A DNA stretch of 64,000 nucleotides from Chitinasiproducens palmae (GTDB lineage: Bacteria; Pseudomonadota; Gammaproteobacteria; Burkholderiales; Burkholderiaceae): NCBI RefSeq assembly GCF_900095735.1, contig NZ_FNLO01000011.1:1-64000 (forward strand). The letters run 5' to 3'. The position numbers and the translations under genes were made by a program. The notes under the pieces are model-generated. The model was not told the DNA's origin, searched no databases, and saw only the letters and a list, made by a program, of their open reading frames with translations. Numbering within the stretch: the stretch's first letter is position 1; each line of letters opens with the position of its first letter. Below, in pieces: positions 1 through 6,290 of the stretch.

Positions 1-237
1 ACGGAGGACGTCGCGGCGCTCGACCGCAAGGCGAGTGCGTTTATGGACCGCATCAAAGGCGGTCTGCTGGTCGCCGGTTTTGTCGTAACGCTGGTGCAAG
101 GGGGGCTGATTGCCGGTGTCGTTTGGCTAATCAGTACGACGCAAAACGGGCAGACAACCAACCAGTTGCAGCAGCAGACGATCGACCGTCTGGACCGAGA
201 GCAGGACGTGATACGGCGTCTCGTGACAGGCAAATAA
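1..237 (+). CDS. Prophage membrane protein, 5'-truncated by the window edge
   Basis: The frame is open from base 1, so the gene starts outside the window; an internal ATG at 43 is a possible but unproven start. The visible 78 residues hold one strong membrane segment (VAGFVVTLVQGGLIAGVVWLI region) followed by a Gln/Thr-rich then charged stretch that may form a short coiled coil. It stands directly before the holin-like and endolysin genes, so a role in phage lysis or a membrane accessory role is inferred from context. I do not recognise the family. Confidence 0.6.
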   Translation, partial: TEDVAALDRKASAFMDRIKGGLLVAGFVVTLVQGGLIAGVVWLISTTQNGQTTNQLQQQTIDRLDREQDVIRRLVTGK

Positions 238-240
238 ACA

Positions 241-260
241 AAGCGGCTTCGGCCGCTTTT
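241..260 (+). terminator. Hairpin with TTCG loop and T tract
   Basis: The 7-bp stem AAGCGGC/GCCGCTT closes a stable TTCG tetraloop and is followed by TTCCTTTT. It lies between the first membrane gene and the holin-like gene, so it looks like an intrinsic terminator or attenuator inside the late operon. Confidence 0.6.
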
Positions 261-276
261 CCTTTTCTGAGGGTCT

Positions 277-525
277 ATGAAAGTAACTTTGGCCGCGCCC
301 TGGGCGGTGATGAAAAAGTGGTGGTGTGTGCACGTGGCGGGTGCGTTCGCAATGCTGCTCGCCGTGGTGCCCGCGTTGGCGCACGAATGGCCGACCCTGG
401 CGCCCGTGCTGCTCGATCTATTTCCGTCGGGCGGCAAGCAATGGGTTCCGATTGTCGGTATCGGCCTCGTCATCGCGGCGCGATCGATTAAGCAACCGGC
501 CTTGACGGAGCGCAACGATGGCTAA
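277..525 (+). CDS. Putative phage holin (DUF7940-like small membrane protein)
   Basis: An 82-residue protein with two hydrophobic segments (about residues 18-36 and 56-70) separated by a short polar loop, basic near the N terminus and with a polar C terminus. This is the layout of a small class II holin, which would permeabilise the inner membrane or release a SAR endolysin. GAGGG lies just upstream of ATG 277; ATG 310 is an alternative start and dual starts are common in holins. Its end overlaps the endolysin start by 8 nt, which ties it to the lysis cassette. Family assignment is from size, topology and position, not from a diagnostic motif. Confidence 0.6.
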   Translation: MKVTLAAPWAVMKKWWCVHVAGAFAMLLAVVPALAHEWPTLAPVLLDLFPSGGKQWVPIVGIGLVIAARSIKQPALTERNDG

Positions 526-1024
526 CACTGTGAACCGAAAAGCCAAGCTGGCGGGCGTTGTCGGCGCCGCCGTCGCTGTGGCGGCAATAGCGTTCACTGC
601 GCCGAAAGAGGGCGTGTCATTGGTGCCGTACCGCGACACACTCGCGCGGAACGTGCAGACCGTCTGTTTCGGCGAAACCAACGTCGAGATGCGCCGCTAC
701 ACGTTGCCCGAATGCACCGACATGCTCGACACCAGTCTGGCGGGCTATGCGCAGGCGGTGAAAGATGTGACGCCGGGTTTCGAGCAACTGAGCGTCGGGC
801 AGCAAGTCTCGGCGATTGATCTGGCCTACAACATCGGTCTTGCCAACTACCGAGCCTCGACGTTGCGCAAGCTATATGTCGTGCGTGACTTTCCGGCCGC
901 ATGCGATCAATTCCTGCGTTGGCGGTTTGTGGCCGGCAAGGACTGCGCGATCGCGGCGAACCGGTGTAGCGGCATCGTAAAGCGGCGCGAGGCCGAACGC
1001 GCAGCGTGTCGCGGGGAGGGATGA
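518..1024 (+). CDS. Phage endolysin, glycoside hydrolase family 24 lysozyme (SAR type)
   Basis: A 168-residue muramidase. After a basic start, residues 11-28 are a weakly hydrophobic Ala/Gly/Val segment typical of a signal-arrest-release sequence, so export probably does not need a classic signal peptidase step. The active-site region follows: Glu31 (KEG), Asp40 (YRD) and Thr48 (TVCFGE). Family 24 enzymes use an E-8-D-5-T spacing; here the Glu-Asp spacing is kept but Asp-Thr is two residues longer. Cys residues at 50 and further downstream could take part in disulfide control, as in some SAR endolysins. The gene overlaps the holin-like gene upstream and abuts Rz downstream. Confidence 0.88.
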   Translation: MANTVNRKAKLAGVVGAAVAVAAIAFTAPKEGVSLVPYRDTLARNVQTVCFGETNVEMRRYTLPECTDMLDTSLAGYAQAVKDVTPGFEQLSVGQQVSAIDLAYNIGLANYRASTLRKLYVVRDFPAACDQFLRWRFVAGKDCAIAANRCSGIVKRREAERAACRGEG

Positions 1025-1026
1025 CG

Positions 1027-1617
1027 ATGGGCGCCCCTTGGAAACGCTATGCAGCGGTCCTATGCCTGGGTGCTGCTTTGGGTGCCGCAGGTGCCTGGTG
1101 GCTCACGAGCATGCGCGCGAGCGCGGATCTGGCGACGGAGCGAGCCGCGCATGCAAGAGACAACACACGTAGCGCAGAGGCTGCTGCGGCCGCAGCGGCG
1201 GTGGCTACCCAAGCCGCGAGTCAGGCGGTGGCCACGCAATCGCGCCAGGCGCAGCAGCTCAGCCAACTAGACGCGCAACTGACGAAGGAGAGAGCGAATC
1301 ATGAAACGGAGAATGCGCGCCTTCGCGCTGACTTGGCCGCTGGCACTCGCCGCGTGCGGCTCAGTGCAACCAGCTGCGCCGCAGCCGCCCACACCGGTGG
1401 CGGTGGCATGCCCGACTCTCCCGCCGCCGGCGCCGTGGGCGATGACAGCGCCGCCAGCGCCGAGCTTGACCCAGCGACTGCGGCAGCTCTGGCAGGAATC
1501 GTCGTCGACGGCGATCGCGCCATAGCGCAGCTGCGTTACCTGCAAGCCTACGTCTGCACGGTTCGTCCGCAGACCGCGGACTGTCCAGCCGGCCACGCGG
1601 CCGACTCGACGCAATAA
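1027..1617 (+). CDS. Rz-like inner-membrane spanin subunit
   Basis: About 196 residues: one N-terminal membrane segment (residues 10-27), then a long Ala/Gln/Arg-rich region with heptad character expected of the periplasmic coiled coil of an i-spanin. Spanins join inner and outer membranes and fuse them in the last step of phage lysis. GGGGAGGG at 1013-1020 is best spaced for ATG 1027; ATG 1021, which overlaps the endolysin stop as ATGA, is the alternative. The Rz1 gene is nested inside it in another frame, the classic Rz/Rz1 layout. Confidence 0.8.
   Translation: MGAPWKRYAAVLCLGAALGAAGAWWLTSMRASADLATERAAHARDNTRSAEAAAAAAAVATQAASQAVATQSRQAQQLSQLDAQLTKERANHETENARLRADLAAGTRRVRLSATSCAAAAHTGGGGMPDSPAAGAVGDDSAASAELDPATAAALAGIVVDGDRAIAQLRYLQAYVCTVRPQTADCPAGHAADSTQ
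1301..1525 (+). CDS. Rz1-like outer-membrane lipoprotein spanin, nested in Rz
   Basis: A 74-residue protein wholly inside the Rz gene in a different frame. It has a basic start (MKRRMR), a hydrophobic signal and a lipobox-like LAAC at about residues 16-19, then a short Pro-rich domain. Those are the marks of an o-spanin that is lipidated, sits in the outer membrane and binds Rz across the periplasm. GGAG lies about 10 nt upstream of its ATG. Confidence 0.78.
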   Translation: MKRRMRAFALTWPLALAACGSVQPAAPQPPTPVAVACPTLPPPAPWAMTAPPAPSLTQRLRQLWQESSSTAIAP

Positions 1618-1628
1618 CAAGAAAGGGC

Positions 1629-1661
1629 GACCGCGCCGGCGTTACGAGAGTCGGCGCGGTC
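1629..1661 (+). terminator. Strong inverted repeat after the lysis cassette
   Basis: A perfect 10-bp GC-rich stem (GACCGCGCCG/CGGCGCGGTC) with a 13-nt loop lies 12 nt after the Rz stop. The downstream tract is only moderately T-rich, so it may end the late transcript with help or may stabilise the mRNA. Confidence 0.5.
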
Positions 1662-1780
1662 CTGCTTCGTTCAAGTTGTCGAGCAAGTGTCGGGAACGAT
1701 CATGAGCGTTTCCTTCTCAGTACTGACGCAATCGCGGCCTGCAATTGGCTGATTGACCTTCTCTGCGATGCGTTGTCGAG

Positions 1781-2116
1781 CTAAGCAGTAGCGGCGTGTC
1801 GCACGTCATTGAAGGCTGGCGCTTGACTGGCTAGCACTCGTGTCGCTACTACATGCCTGACGATAGTTCTCGCCGTGTCGGAAAGGTTAACAAGCCGTAC
1901 TCGACGCTTGAAGGTTTCAACCCCGAGGATCTTGCACAGCATGCCAACACATTCATCTGCAAAAGATGGTGACGGATCGACCCCTTCGAAGTCGATCACT
2001 ACAACATCATGCTCGGTCAGCTTTTCCAGAAGGTATGACCGAGCCGCCGCGCCATGAGGGCGGGTAGACAGCTTGAAACTGTCTTGCACCACTACTCTAA
2101 AAGCCGAAGTCGTCAT
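1781..2116 (-). CDS. STAS-like DUF4325 protein
   Basis: A protein of 111 residues resembling the STAS-like DUF4325 family, with the pattern VVVIDFEGVD then SFADECVGML in the position where this family has its conserved FAxExxG stretch. STAS folds act as switch partners; the best-known ones are anti-anti-sigma factors bound and phosphorylated by GHKL kinases. The gene overlaps the end of the upstream ATPase gene by about 20 nt, so the two are probably translated together. AGAGGG precedes two adjacent ATG codons (2119 and 2116); the second has the better spacing. Whether it acts on a sigma factor, on phage or on another target is unknown. Confidence 0.72.
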   Translation of the reverse strand: MTTSAFRVVVQDSFKLSTRPHGAAARSYLLEKLTEHDVVVIDFEGVDPSPSFADECVGMLCKILGVETFKRRVRLVNLSDTARTIVRHVVATRVLASQAPAFNDVRHAATA

Positions 2117-2942
2117 CATTTCCCTCTATTTGTGGCCAACTTTCGTACACCTCGCGCGTGCTCAGTGGGACGTCAGTGTTCCATTCCAAAACAATGAGCG
2201 TACCGTTGAACGTCCGTGGGGTTTGGCCGGCGAGCACTGCCGCGCCGCGAGTCATGAAGAACTCATCGTACGAAACAATGTATAAGCAACCCCCATTGTT
2301 TCCCATCAAGTCCCGCGCAAGTTTTAGTCCGTAGCCCGAGTGTCCCCGGTTTGGCTTGCTTGTTACAGCATATCTTGTCGCAAATTCGCATGCATTAGAC
2401 GTCGCGAGGCTTTCTCGATACTCAGCGCGCTGTAGCAGAGACCGTCGAATGCCAATCCCGCTGTCACAGATCGCAATCTGAGCCTTACGACCGCGTGCCC
2501 AGAACTGAGCACATGCCAAACCATGCAGTCCCATGTCAGACTCAGCGTGCGCGAAACAATTTCCCAGCAATTCTTGGACCGCAGCCTTAGCGCTTGTGTC
2601 GCCACCATTGTCAAGAATGTGTGTCAGAGCTTCGCTCACCTGGTCGACCTGTTCTTCGTCTTCCAAGCGTTCCAGCGGGTGGAAGCGGCCGGCAGCATTA
2701 TATTCGTTGACGTAAACCGGCGCTCTGAGACCAATAGCGTCCCAGAAGTGCATTCGCGCCGCGTAGCCCTCAAATTCCCTGGGTAGTCTTACAGCAGGTG
2801 CGCCGATTCGTCTCAGCTCCATTGCTGCTAACACGAAGTGGTAGGGGCGAAAAAATCTTGGTGCGGTGCATTCCATATTGTTTGTCAAGCAATGCACCTC
2901 ATCGATCCACGAGAAGATTTCCCCAAGTGCCGTGAGCTCCAC
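2097..2942 (-). CDS. GHKL (histidine-kinase-like) ATPase, partner of the STAS-like protein
   Basis: A 281-residue protein. The N-terminal ~110 residues show no fold I recognise. The C-terminal half is a GHKL ATPase: N box ELLGN (Glu124, Asn128), G1 box DSGIG (from Asp160) and G2 box GYGLKLA (204-210). There is no phospho-acceptor His domain or membrane segment, so it resembles SpoIIAB/RsbW-type switch kinases or other cytosolic GHKL ATPases rather than a sensor kinase. Translation starts at GTG 2942, supported by AAGGAG six bases upstream. The gene diverges from the imuA-like gene across a LexA-box promoter region and is coupled to the DUF4325 gene. The region is visibly poorer in GC than the flanks, consistent with phage cargo. 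Confidence 0.78.
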   Translation of the reverse strand: MELTALGEIFSWIDEVHCLTNNMECTAPRFFRPYHFVLAAMELRRIGAPAVRLPREFEGYAARMHFWDAIGLRAPVYVNEYNAAGRFHPLERLEDEEQVDQVSEALTHILDNGGDTSAKAAVQELLGNCFAHAESDMGLHGLACAQFWARGRKAQIAICDSGIGIRRSLLQRAEYRESLATSNACEFATRYAVTSKPNRGHSGYGLKLARDLMGNNGGCLYIVSYDEFFMTRGAAVLAGQTPRTFNGTLIVLEWNTDVPLSTREVYESWPQIEGNDDDFGF

Positions 2943-3044
2943 CCCGTCTCCTTATCATAAAAAACTTGTGAGATGGTAAACGGCTGCTTGGGCAAAATCT
3001 TTACAGCGGGAATTTTTACCTGGTGGCGATTGTTAGTAGCGTAC

Positions 3045-3074
3045 TTGATCGAAATCTTTAGCCGCCATTATACT
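3045..3074 (+). promoter_or_regulatory. Candidate sigma-70 promoter of the imuA-like gene
   Basis: TTGATC at 3045-3050 and TATACT at 3069-3074 are separated by 18 bp. The -10 overlaps the left edge of the LexA box, so repressor binding would block it. On the other strand TATAAT (complement of 3067-3072) could be the -10 of the divergent ATPase gene, though no good -35 accompanies it. Confidence 0.5.
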
Positions 3075-3090
3075 GTATTTATGTACAGTA
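3071..3090. promoter_or_regulatory. LexA operator (SOS box)
   Basis: TACTGTATTTATGTACAGTA is a CTGT-N8-ACAG palindrome matching 18 of 20 bases of the classic gammaproteobacterial SOS box. It overlaps the -10 of the plus-strand promoter and a TATAAT on the minus strand, so it could control both the imuA-like gene and the ATPase/STAS pair. Confidence 0.85.
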
Positions 3091-3105
3091 TTCATGCGAG
3101 TAAAA

Positions 3106-3786
3106 ATGCTGTCTTTTGACGCGGCGGCGATTCATCCGACCTTGTGGCGAGGGGACCAGTTAGCGCGCAACGCAATGCGTACGGTCTCGTCGGGCTATGC
3201 GGCTCTCGACGCCGAGCTGCCCGGCGGCGGCTGGCCGAACGGAGAGACGACCGACATTCATGTCCAGCAGCATGGGATCGGCGAGATGCGCCTGCTGCGT
3301 CCGGCACTCACCGCCGTCGGCCATCGGCCGCTGATGATGCTTTGTGCCCCGCACGTTCCCAACTCGCTGGCGTTTGCCAACTGGGGAGTACCGACCGAAA
3401 ACCTATACTGGATCGACGCACAGACGACCGGCGATGCGCTGTGGACGGCGGAGCAGATTCTGAGGGCTGGGACGTGCGGCGCGCTGCTGTTCTGGCGGAC
3501 CGAGATCCGACCCGAACACGTGCGCCGGTTGCAACTCGCCGCGCAGACCGGCAACGCCCTCTTTTTCCTGTTCCGCTGGGGCTCATCGCTTCACCACAAT
3601 TCGCCGGCACCGCTGCGGCTCAGTTTGACGCCGGCGCCAGACGGGGTCGACGTGCAGATTGTGAAGCGCCGCGGCCCCGCGCTCGACGATCCTGTGCGTC
3701 TCCGCATTCAGCCCGCGCCGGCACGCATCCGCGAGTTTGCACCGCTGCAGCCCGTTCCGTCGTTCGAATCACAGGAGGCGCGATGA
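3106..3786 (+). CDS. imuA: ImuA-like SOS protein (RecA-like fold, translesion-associated)
   Basis: About 226 residues with the ImuA start pattern LWRGD followed by GYAALDAELPGGGWP, as in the SulA/RecA-like proteins that act with ImuB and DnaE2 in mutagenic translesion synthesis. A LexA box overlaps the promoter, as expected for an SOS gene. ATG 3094 is only four bases from the LexA box and would have no ribosome site, so ATG 3106 with a weak GAG is preferred. No imuB or dnaE2 follows; the next gene encodes only 84 residues and overlaps it as ATGA. It is therefore an orphan imuA inside prophage cargo, which might modulate the host mutasome or be a remnant. Confidence 0.78.
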   Translation: MLSFDAAAIHPTLWRGDQLARNAMRTVSSGYAALDAELPGGGWPNGETTDIHVQQHGIGEMRLLRPALTAVGHRPLMMLCAPHVPNSLAFANWGVPTENLYWIDAQTTGDALWTAEQILRAGTCGALLFWRTEIRPEHVRRLQLAAQTGNALFFLFRWGSSLHHNSPAPLRLSLTPAPDGVDVQIVKRRGPALDDPVRLRIQPAPARIREFAPLQPVPSFESQEAR

Positions 3787-4037
3787 GACGGGTTTCGTTC
3801 GTTCGCGTGCTCGACACCATGCGCCGGGTCGATGTCGATCGACCTATCTACCGAGGGGGAAGCTGGGTCATCGATATGCTGCTGGCTGATGGCTTAGCCA
3901 CTTGGCTGACTACCCCTCGCGGTCATCGCGTGGCACTGACTGACGCCGGCCAGGACGTCAAGCGAGAGATGGTGCAGCTGGAGCAAGAGGGCCTGTTACG
4001 CGGTTGCTGGCCTGGTGACGGTTTTATGCCTATCTGA
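3783..4037 (+). CDS. Small hypothetical protein coupled to the imuA-like gene
   Basis: An 84-residue protein whose ATG overlaps the imuA-like stop (ATGA) and is preceded by AGGAGG seven bases upstream, strong evidence for expression. The N-terminal half is basic; residues 50-70 look helical (LTDAGQDVKREMVQLEQEG) and could form the recognition part of a small winged-helix domain, but I do not recognise a family. It occupies the place where imuB would stand in a complete cassette and is far too short to be a polymerase. Confidence 0.6.
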   Translation: MRRVSFVRVLDTMRRVDVDRPIYRGGSWVIDMLLADGLATWLTTPRGHRVALTDAGQDVKREMVQLEQEGLLRGCWPGDGFMPI

Positions 4038-4162
4038 ACACGTAGGCGTCAGGTAGCAGTCCCACTGCGCACGCATTTGCAGTCATGGACTCGCGTAGCC
4101 CGCCGCGTTTCGACATTCGGCGGAATTTCAGCTTTGCGCGCTGCTGGTTGGCAGGATGTCAG

Positions 4163-4483
4163 TCAGTCATGACGGCTTCGTAGAAGAAGCTGCAACCAAA
4201 GCCGAAGACAGAAAACGCTATACACAAGCGAGAGCGGCGCCCACACAACGAGTTGGTAGATTTGCAATCGTGTTGCAGGGCCAGACTCGCTCACAAATAC
4301 AAACGTATACCACCAGCCAACCACCGCGTACGCATGACAGAAGAGAAATGAGGCAATACTCTTTGTCCATTTCGAAAGGCGCGCCCGGTGCTCATCTGAG
4401 AGCGCCGCAGCCGCAACGAATACTGCGGCGATAGCCGCAATCGTGCTGAAGACGCTCAACCCCAATACAAGCGTAGTCGACAT
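4163..4483 (-). CDS. Small hydrophobic membrane protein, prophage cargo
   Basis: A 106-residue protein with about three membrane segments (residues 4-27, 45-65 and 75-98) joined by short charged loops. It lies alone at the boundary of the prophage-like region next to tRNA-Lys. Small multi-pass proteins in this position are often lysogenic conversion genes such as superinfection-exclusion factors, but that role is only inferred. I see no clear ribosome site before the ATG, so the gene itself is moderately supported. Confidence 0.45.
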   Translation of the reverse strand: MSTTLVLGLSVFSTIAAIAAVFVAAAALSDEHRARLSKWTKSIASFLFCHAYAVVGWWYTFVFVSESGPATRLQIYQLVVWAPLSLVYSVFCLRLWLQLLLRSRHD

Positions 4484-4509
4484 GGGTACGCCCTGCTTTG
4501 GTTGAATGC

Positions 4510-4534
4510 AAAAAAGCCCGCACGGTAGCGGGCT
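4510..4534 (-). terminator. Intrinsic terminator downstream of tRNA-Lys
   Basis: Read on the minus strand, a 7-bp stem AGCCCGC/GCGGGCT with a 6-nt loop runs directly into six T residues (A run at 4510-4515 on the plus strand). It lies about 60 nt past the tRNA-Lys 3' end and should end that transcript. Confidence 0.75.
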
Positions 4535-4596
4535 GCTTTGCGGAAATGACTGTCGATTGCGGAAAACTCTATCGACCGCTAAATCCTTGATTCTTC

Positions 4597-4672
4597 TGGT
4601 GGGGCGTGAGTGACTCGAACACTCGACCTACGGATTAAGAGTCCGCTGCTCTACCAACTGAGCTAACGCCCC
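4597..4672 (-). tRNA. tRNA-Lys (anticodon CTT)
   Basis: A 76-nt cloverleaf on the minus strand with acceptor GGGGCGT, D-arm sequence TAGCTCAGTTGG, anticodon loop CTCTTAA (CTT, decoding AAG), a normal T loop (TTCGAGT) and an encoded CCA end. It marks the right end of the prophage-like region, whose cargo lies on its 3' side, so its 3' half is a likely phage attachment site. Confidence 0.95.
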
Positions 4673-4684
4673 AAAGAGAGCGAA

Positions 4685-4713
4685 ATATTAGCCGATGAAG
4701 AATCGTTTGTCAA
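4685..4713 (-). promoter_or_regulatory. Sigma-70 promoter of tRNA-Lys
   Basis: On the minus strand TTGACA (4708-4713) and TAATAT (4685-4690) are spaced by exactly 17 bp, ending 12 bp before the tRNA 5' end. The -35 is a perfect consensus. Confidence 0.8.
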
Positions 4714-4745
4714 GCGTTGGCCACCACATTGCTCCAATTCCGGTG

Positions 4746-5753
4746 CTATCGGCGCACGTCGAGTGCGGCGGGGTTGACCAGGCCTTCGCGTCCGCCGGCG
4801 ATGAAACCGTTGAGCTGGGCGAACGCGGTCCCGAAATATTGCTCGTAGGTCTGCTGTTCGACGTAACCGATGTGCGGCGTACAGATCACGTTTTCCATGC
4901 GTAGCAGGCTGTGACCCTGGAGGATCGGCTCGGTTTCGAAGACGTCCACTGCGACCATGCCCGGCTGGCCTGCCGAGACCGCGGCAACCAGTGCGTTGTC
5001 TTCGACGAGTTCGGCTCGGCTCGTGTTCACGAACAAGGCATCCGGTTTCATTGTTCCCAGATCTTCTCGGGTCACGATGCCGCGTGTTGCATCGTTCAAG
5101 CGTAGATGCACGCTGACCACGTCGCTGTTAGCGAAGAAAGACTGCTTGTCAGGCGCGGCGGCATAGCCGTCGGCTTCCGCCTGGCGGCGCGACGCTTCGC
5201 TGCCCCAGATCAGTACTCGCATGCCGAACGCGGCGCCGTAACCGGCGACCAGCCGCCCGATCTTGCCGTAACCCCAGATACCGAGCGTACTGCCGCGCAG
5301 CACGCGCCCGATCCCGAAATTAGGGGGCATGGCGGCTGCCTTCAGTCCCGACTGCTGCCATGCGCCTTGCTTCAGATTGGCGACATACTGTGGAATGCGG
5401 CGTTGCGCAGCGAGCACCAGCGCCCACGTGAGCTCGGCAGGAGCGGTGGGAGAGCCAGTTCCGTCGAGGACCGCGATGCCAAGCCTCGTGCAAGCGTCGA
5501 CGTCGACATGCGAGCCGGCTCGGCCGGTCTGGCAGATCACCTTCAAGCGGGGTAGTTTTTCGAGAAGCGTCGCGGGCAGCCTGGTTCGCTCGCGGATCAG
5601 CACCAGGGCCTCGGTCTCCGCGAGTCGCGCGGCCAGTTGCCCAACACCGCGGACGATCTGGTTGTACACCTTGACCTCGTGACCGTCGAGCAAAGCGAAG
5701 CAATCGAGCTTCCGCACTGCATCTTGATAGTCGTCGAGGATGGCAATCTTCAT
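4746..5753 (-). CDS. D-2-hydroxyacid dehydrogenase family protein
   Basis: A 335-residue NAD(P)-dependent oxidoreductase that would interconvert a 2-hydroxy acid and its 2-oxo acid. The nucleotide-binding loop is GYGKIG (161-166) and the catalytic Arg246 (NTSRAE), Glu275 (FETEP) and His294 (CTPHIG) are all present. ATG 5753 (MKIAILDDYQ) is chosen because family members begin with this strand; an upstream ATG at 5783 adds ten unlikely residues. It is transcribed away from a LysR gene 540 bp distant, which may regulate it. The substrate cannot be told from the sequence. Confidence 0.88.
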   Translation of the reverse strand: MKIAILDDYQDAVRKLDCFALLDGHEVKVYNQIVRGVGQLAARLAETEALVLIRERTRLPATLLEKLPRLKVICQTGRAGSHVDVDACTRLGIAVLDGTGSPTAPAELTWALVLAAQRRIPQYVANLKQGAWQQSGLKAAAMPPNFGIGRVLRGSTLGIWGYGKIGRLVAGYGAAFGMRVLIWGSEASRRQAEADGYAAAPDKQSFFANSDVVSVHLRLNDATRGIVTREDLGTMKPDALFVNTSRAELVEDNALVAAVSAGQPGMVAVDVFETEPILQGHSLLRMENVICTPHIGYVEQQTYEQYFGTAFAQLNGFIAGGREGLVNPAALDVRR

Positions 5754-6290
5754 GCTGTCTCCGTAGCGCGAACGGACGCGCATCGATGCGCAAGACGCTT
5801 TCGCCGGACACTTGCCGCGGGCAGTCGGGACGCCGCTGGGTAAGCGGTGCGGGCATTGAAGTGGGCATCACGTCGCAGCAGCAATACTAGCAGGTCCTAA
5901 CCGCAGTCCCCTGACCAACATCTTGGCGCCTGCATATTGCTCATCGATGAGGCGTCCAACGATCAGGAAAGCCTGACCGCTGTTTTTCAGCCCGATGGAT
6001 GTGGCGCATTGACGCGTACGGCAGGCAGGTAATCCCGCGCAATGCGGCTGCAAGTGCTCGATATTGCAAGAGCCAACAATCTCACTGCAACTGCGGGCTA
6101 TAGCGGTGATCTTGTCTGCAGAAGGCTTACTGTAAAGTGGCGCGCCGGCACGCATTGATTGCCGCGCGTACAATCGCCTCAATCAAAGCACCCGGACCGC
6201 CCCGATCCGGCAGTGCGTGCACGATTCTTGCGGCACGGTCGTGGATGACAAGGCTTGCCAGTAGAGCAAGCTGCCGGATGGAGTAGTCTC
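5754..6290. other. Intergenic region between divergent dehydrogenase and LysR genes
   Basis: This 537-bp stretch presumably holds the promoters of both divergent genes. An open frame on the minus strand (5868-6182) has no family-like features or ribosome site and I do not call it. No terminator or RNA gene is apparent. Confidence 0.5.

Noticed and set aside
5868-6182. Minus-strand open frame of 104 codons
   Set aside because: No ribosome site, no membrane or domain features, and it lies in the promoter region of divergent genes.
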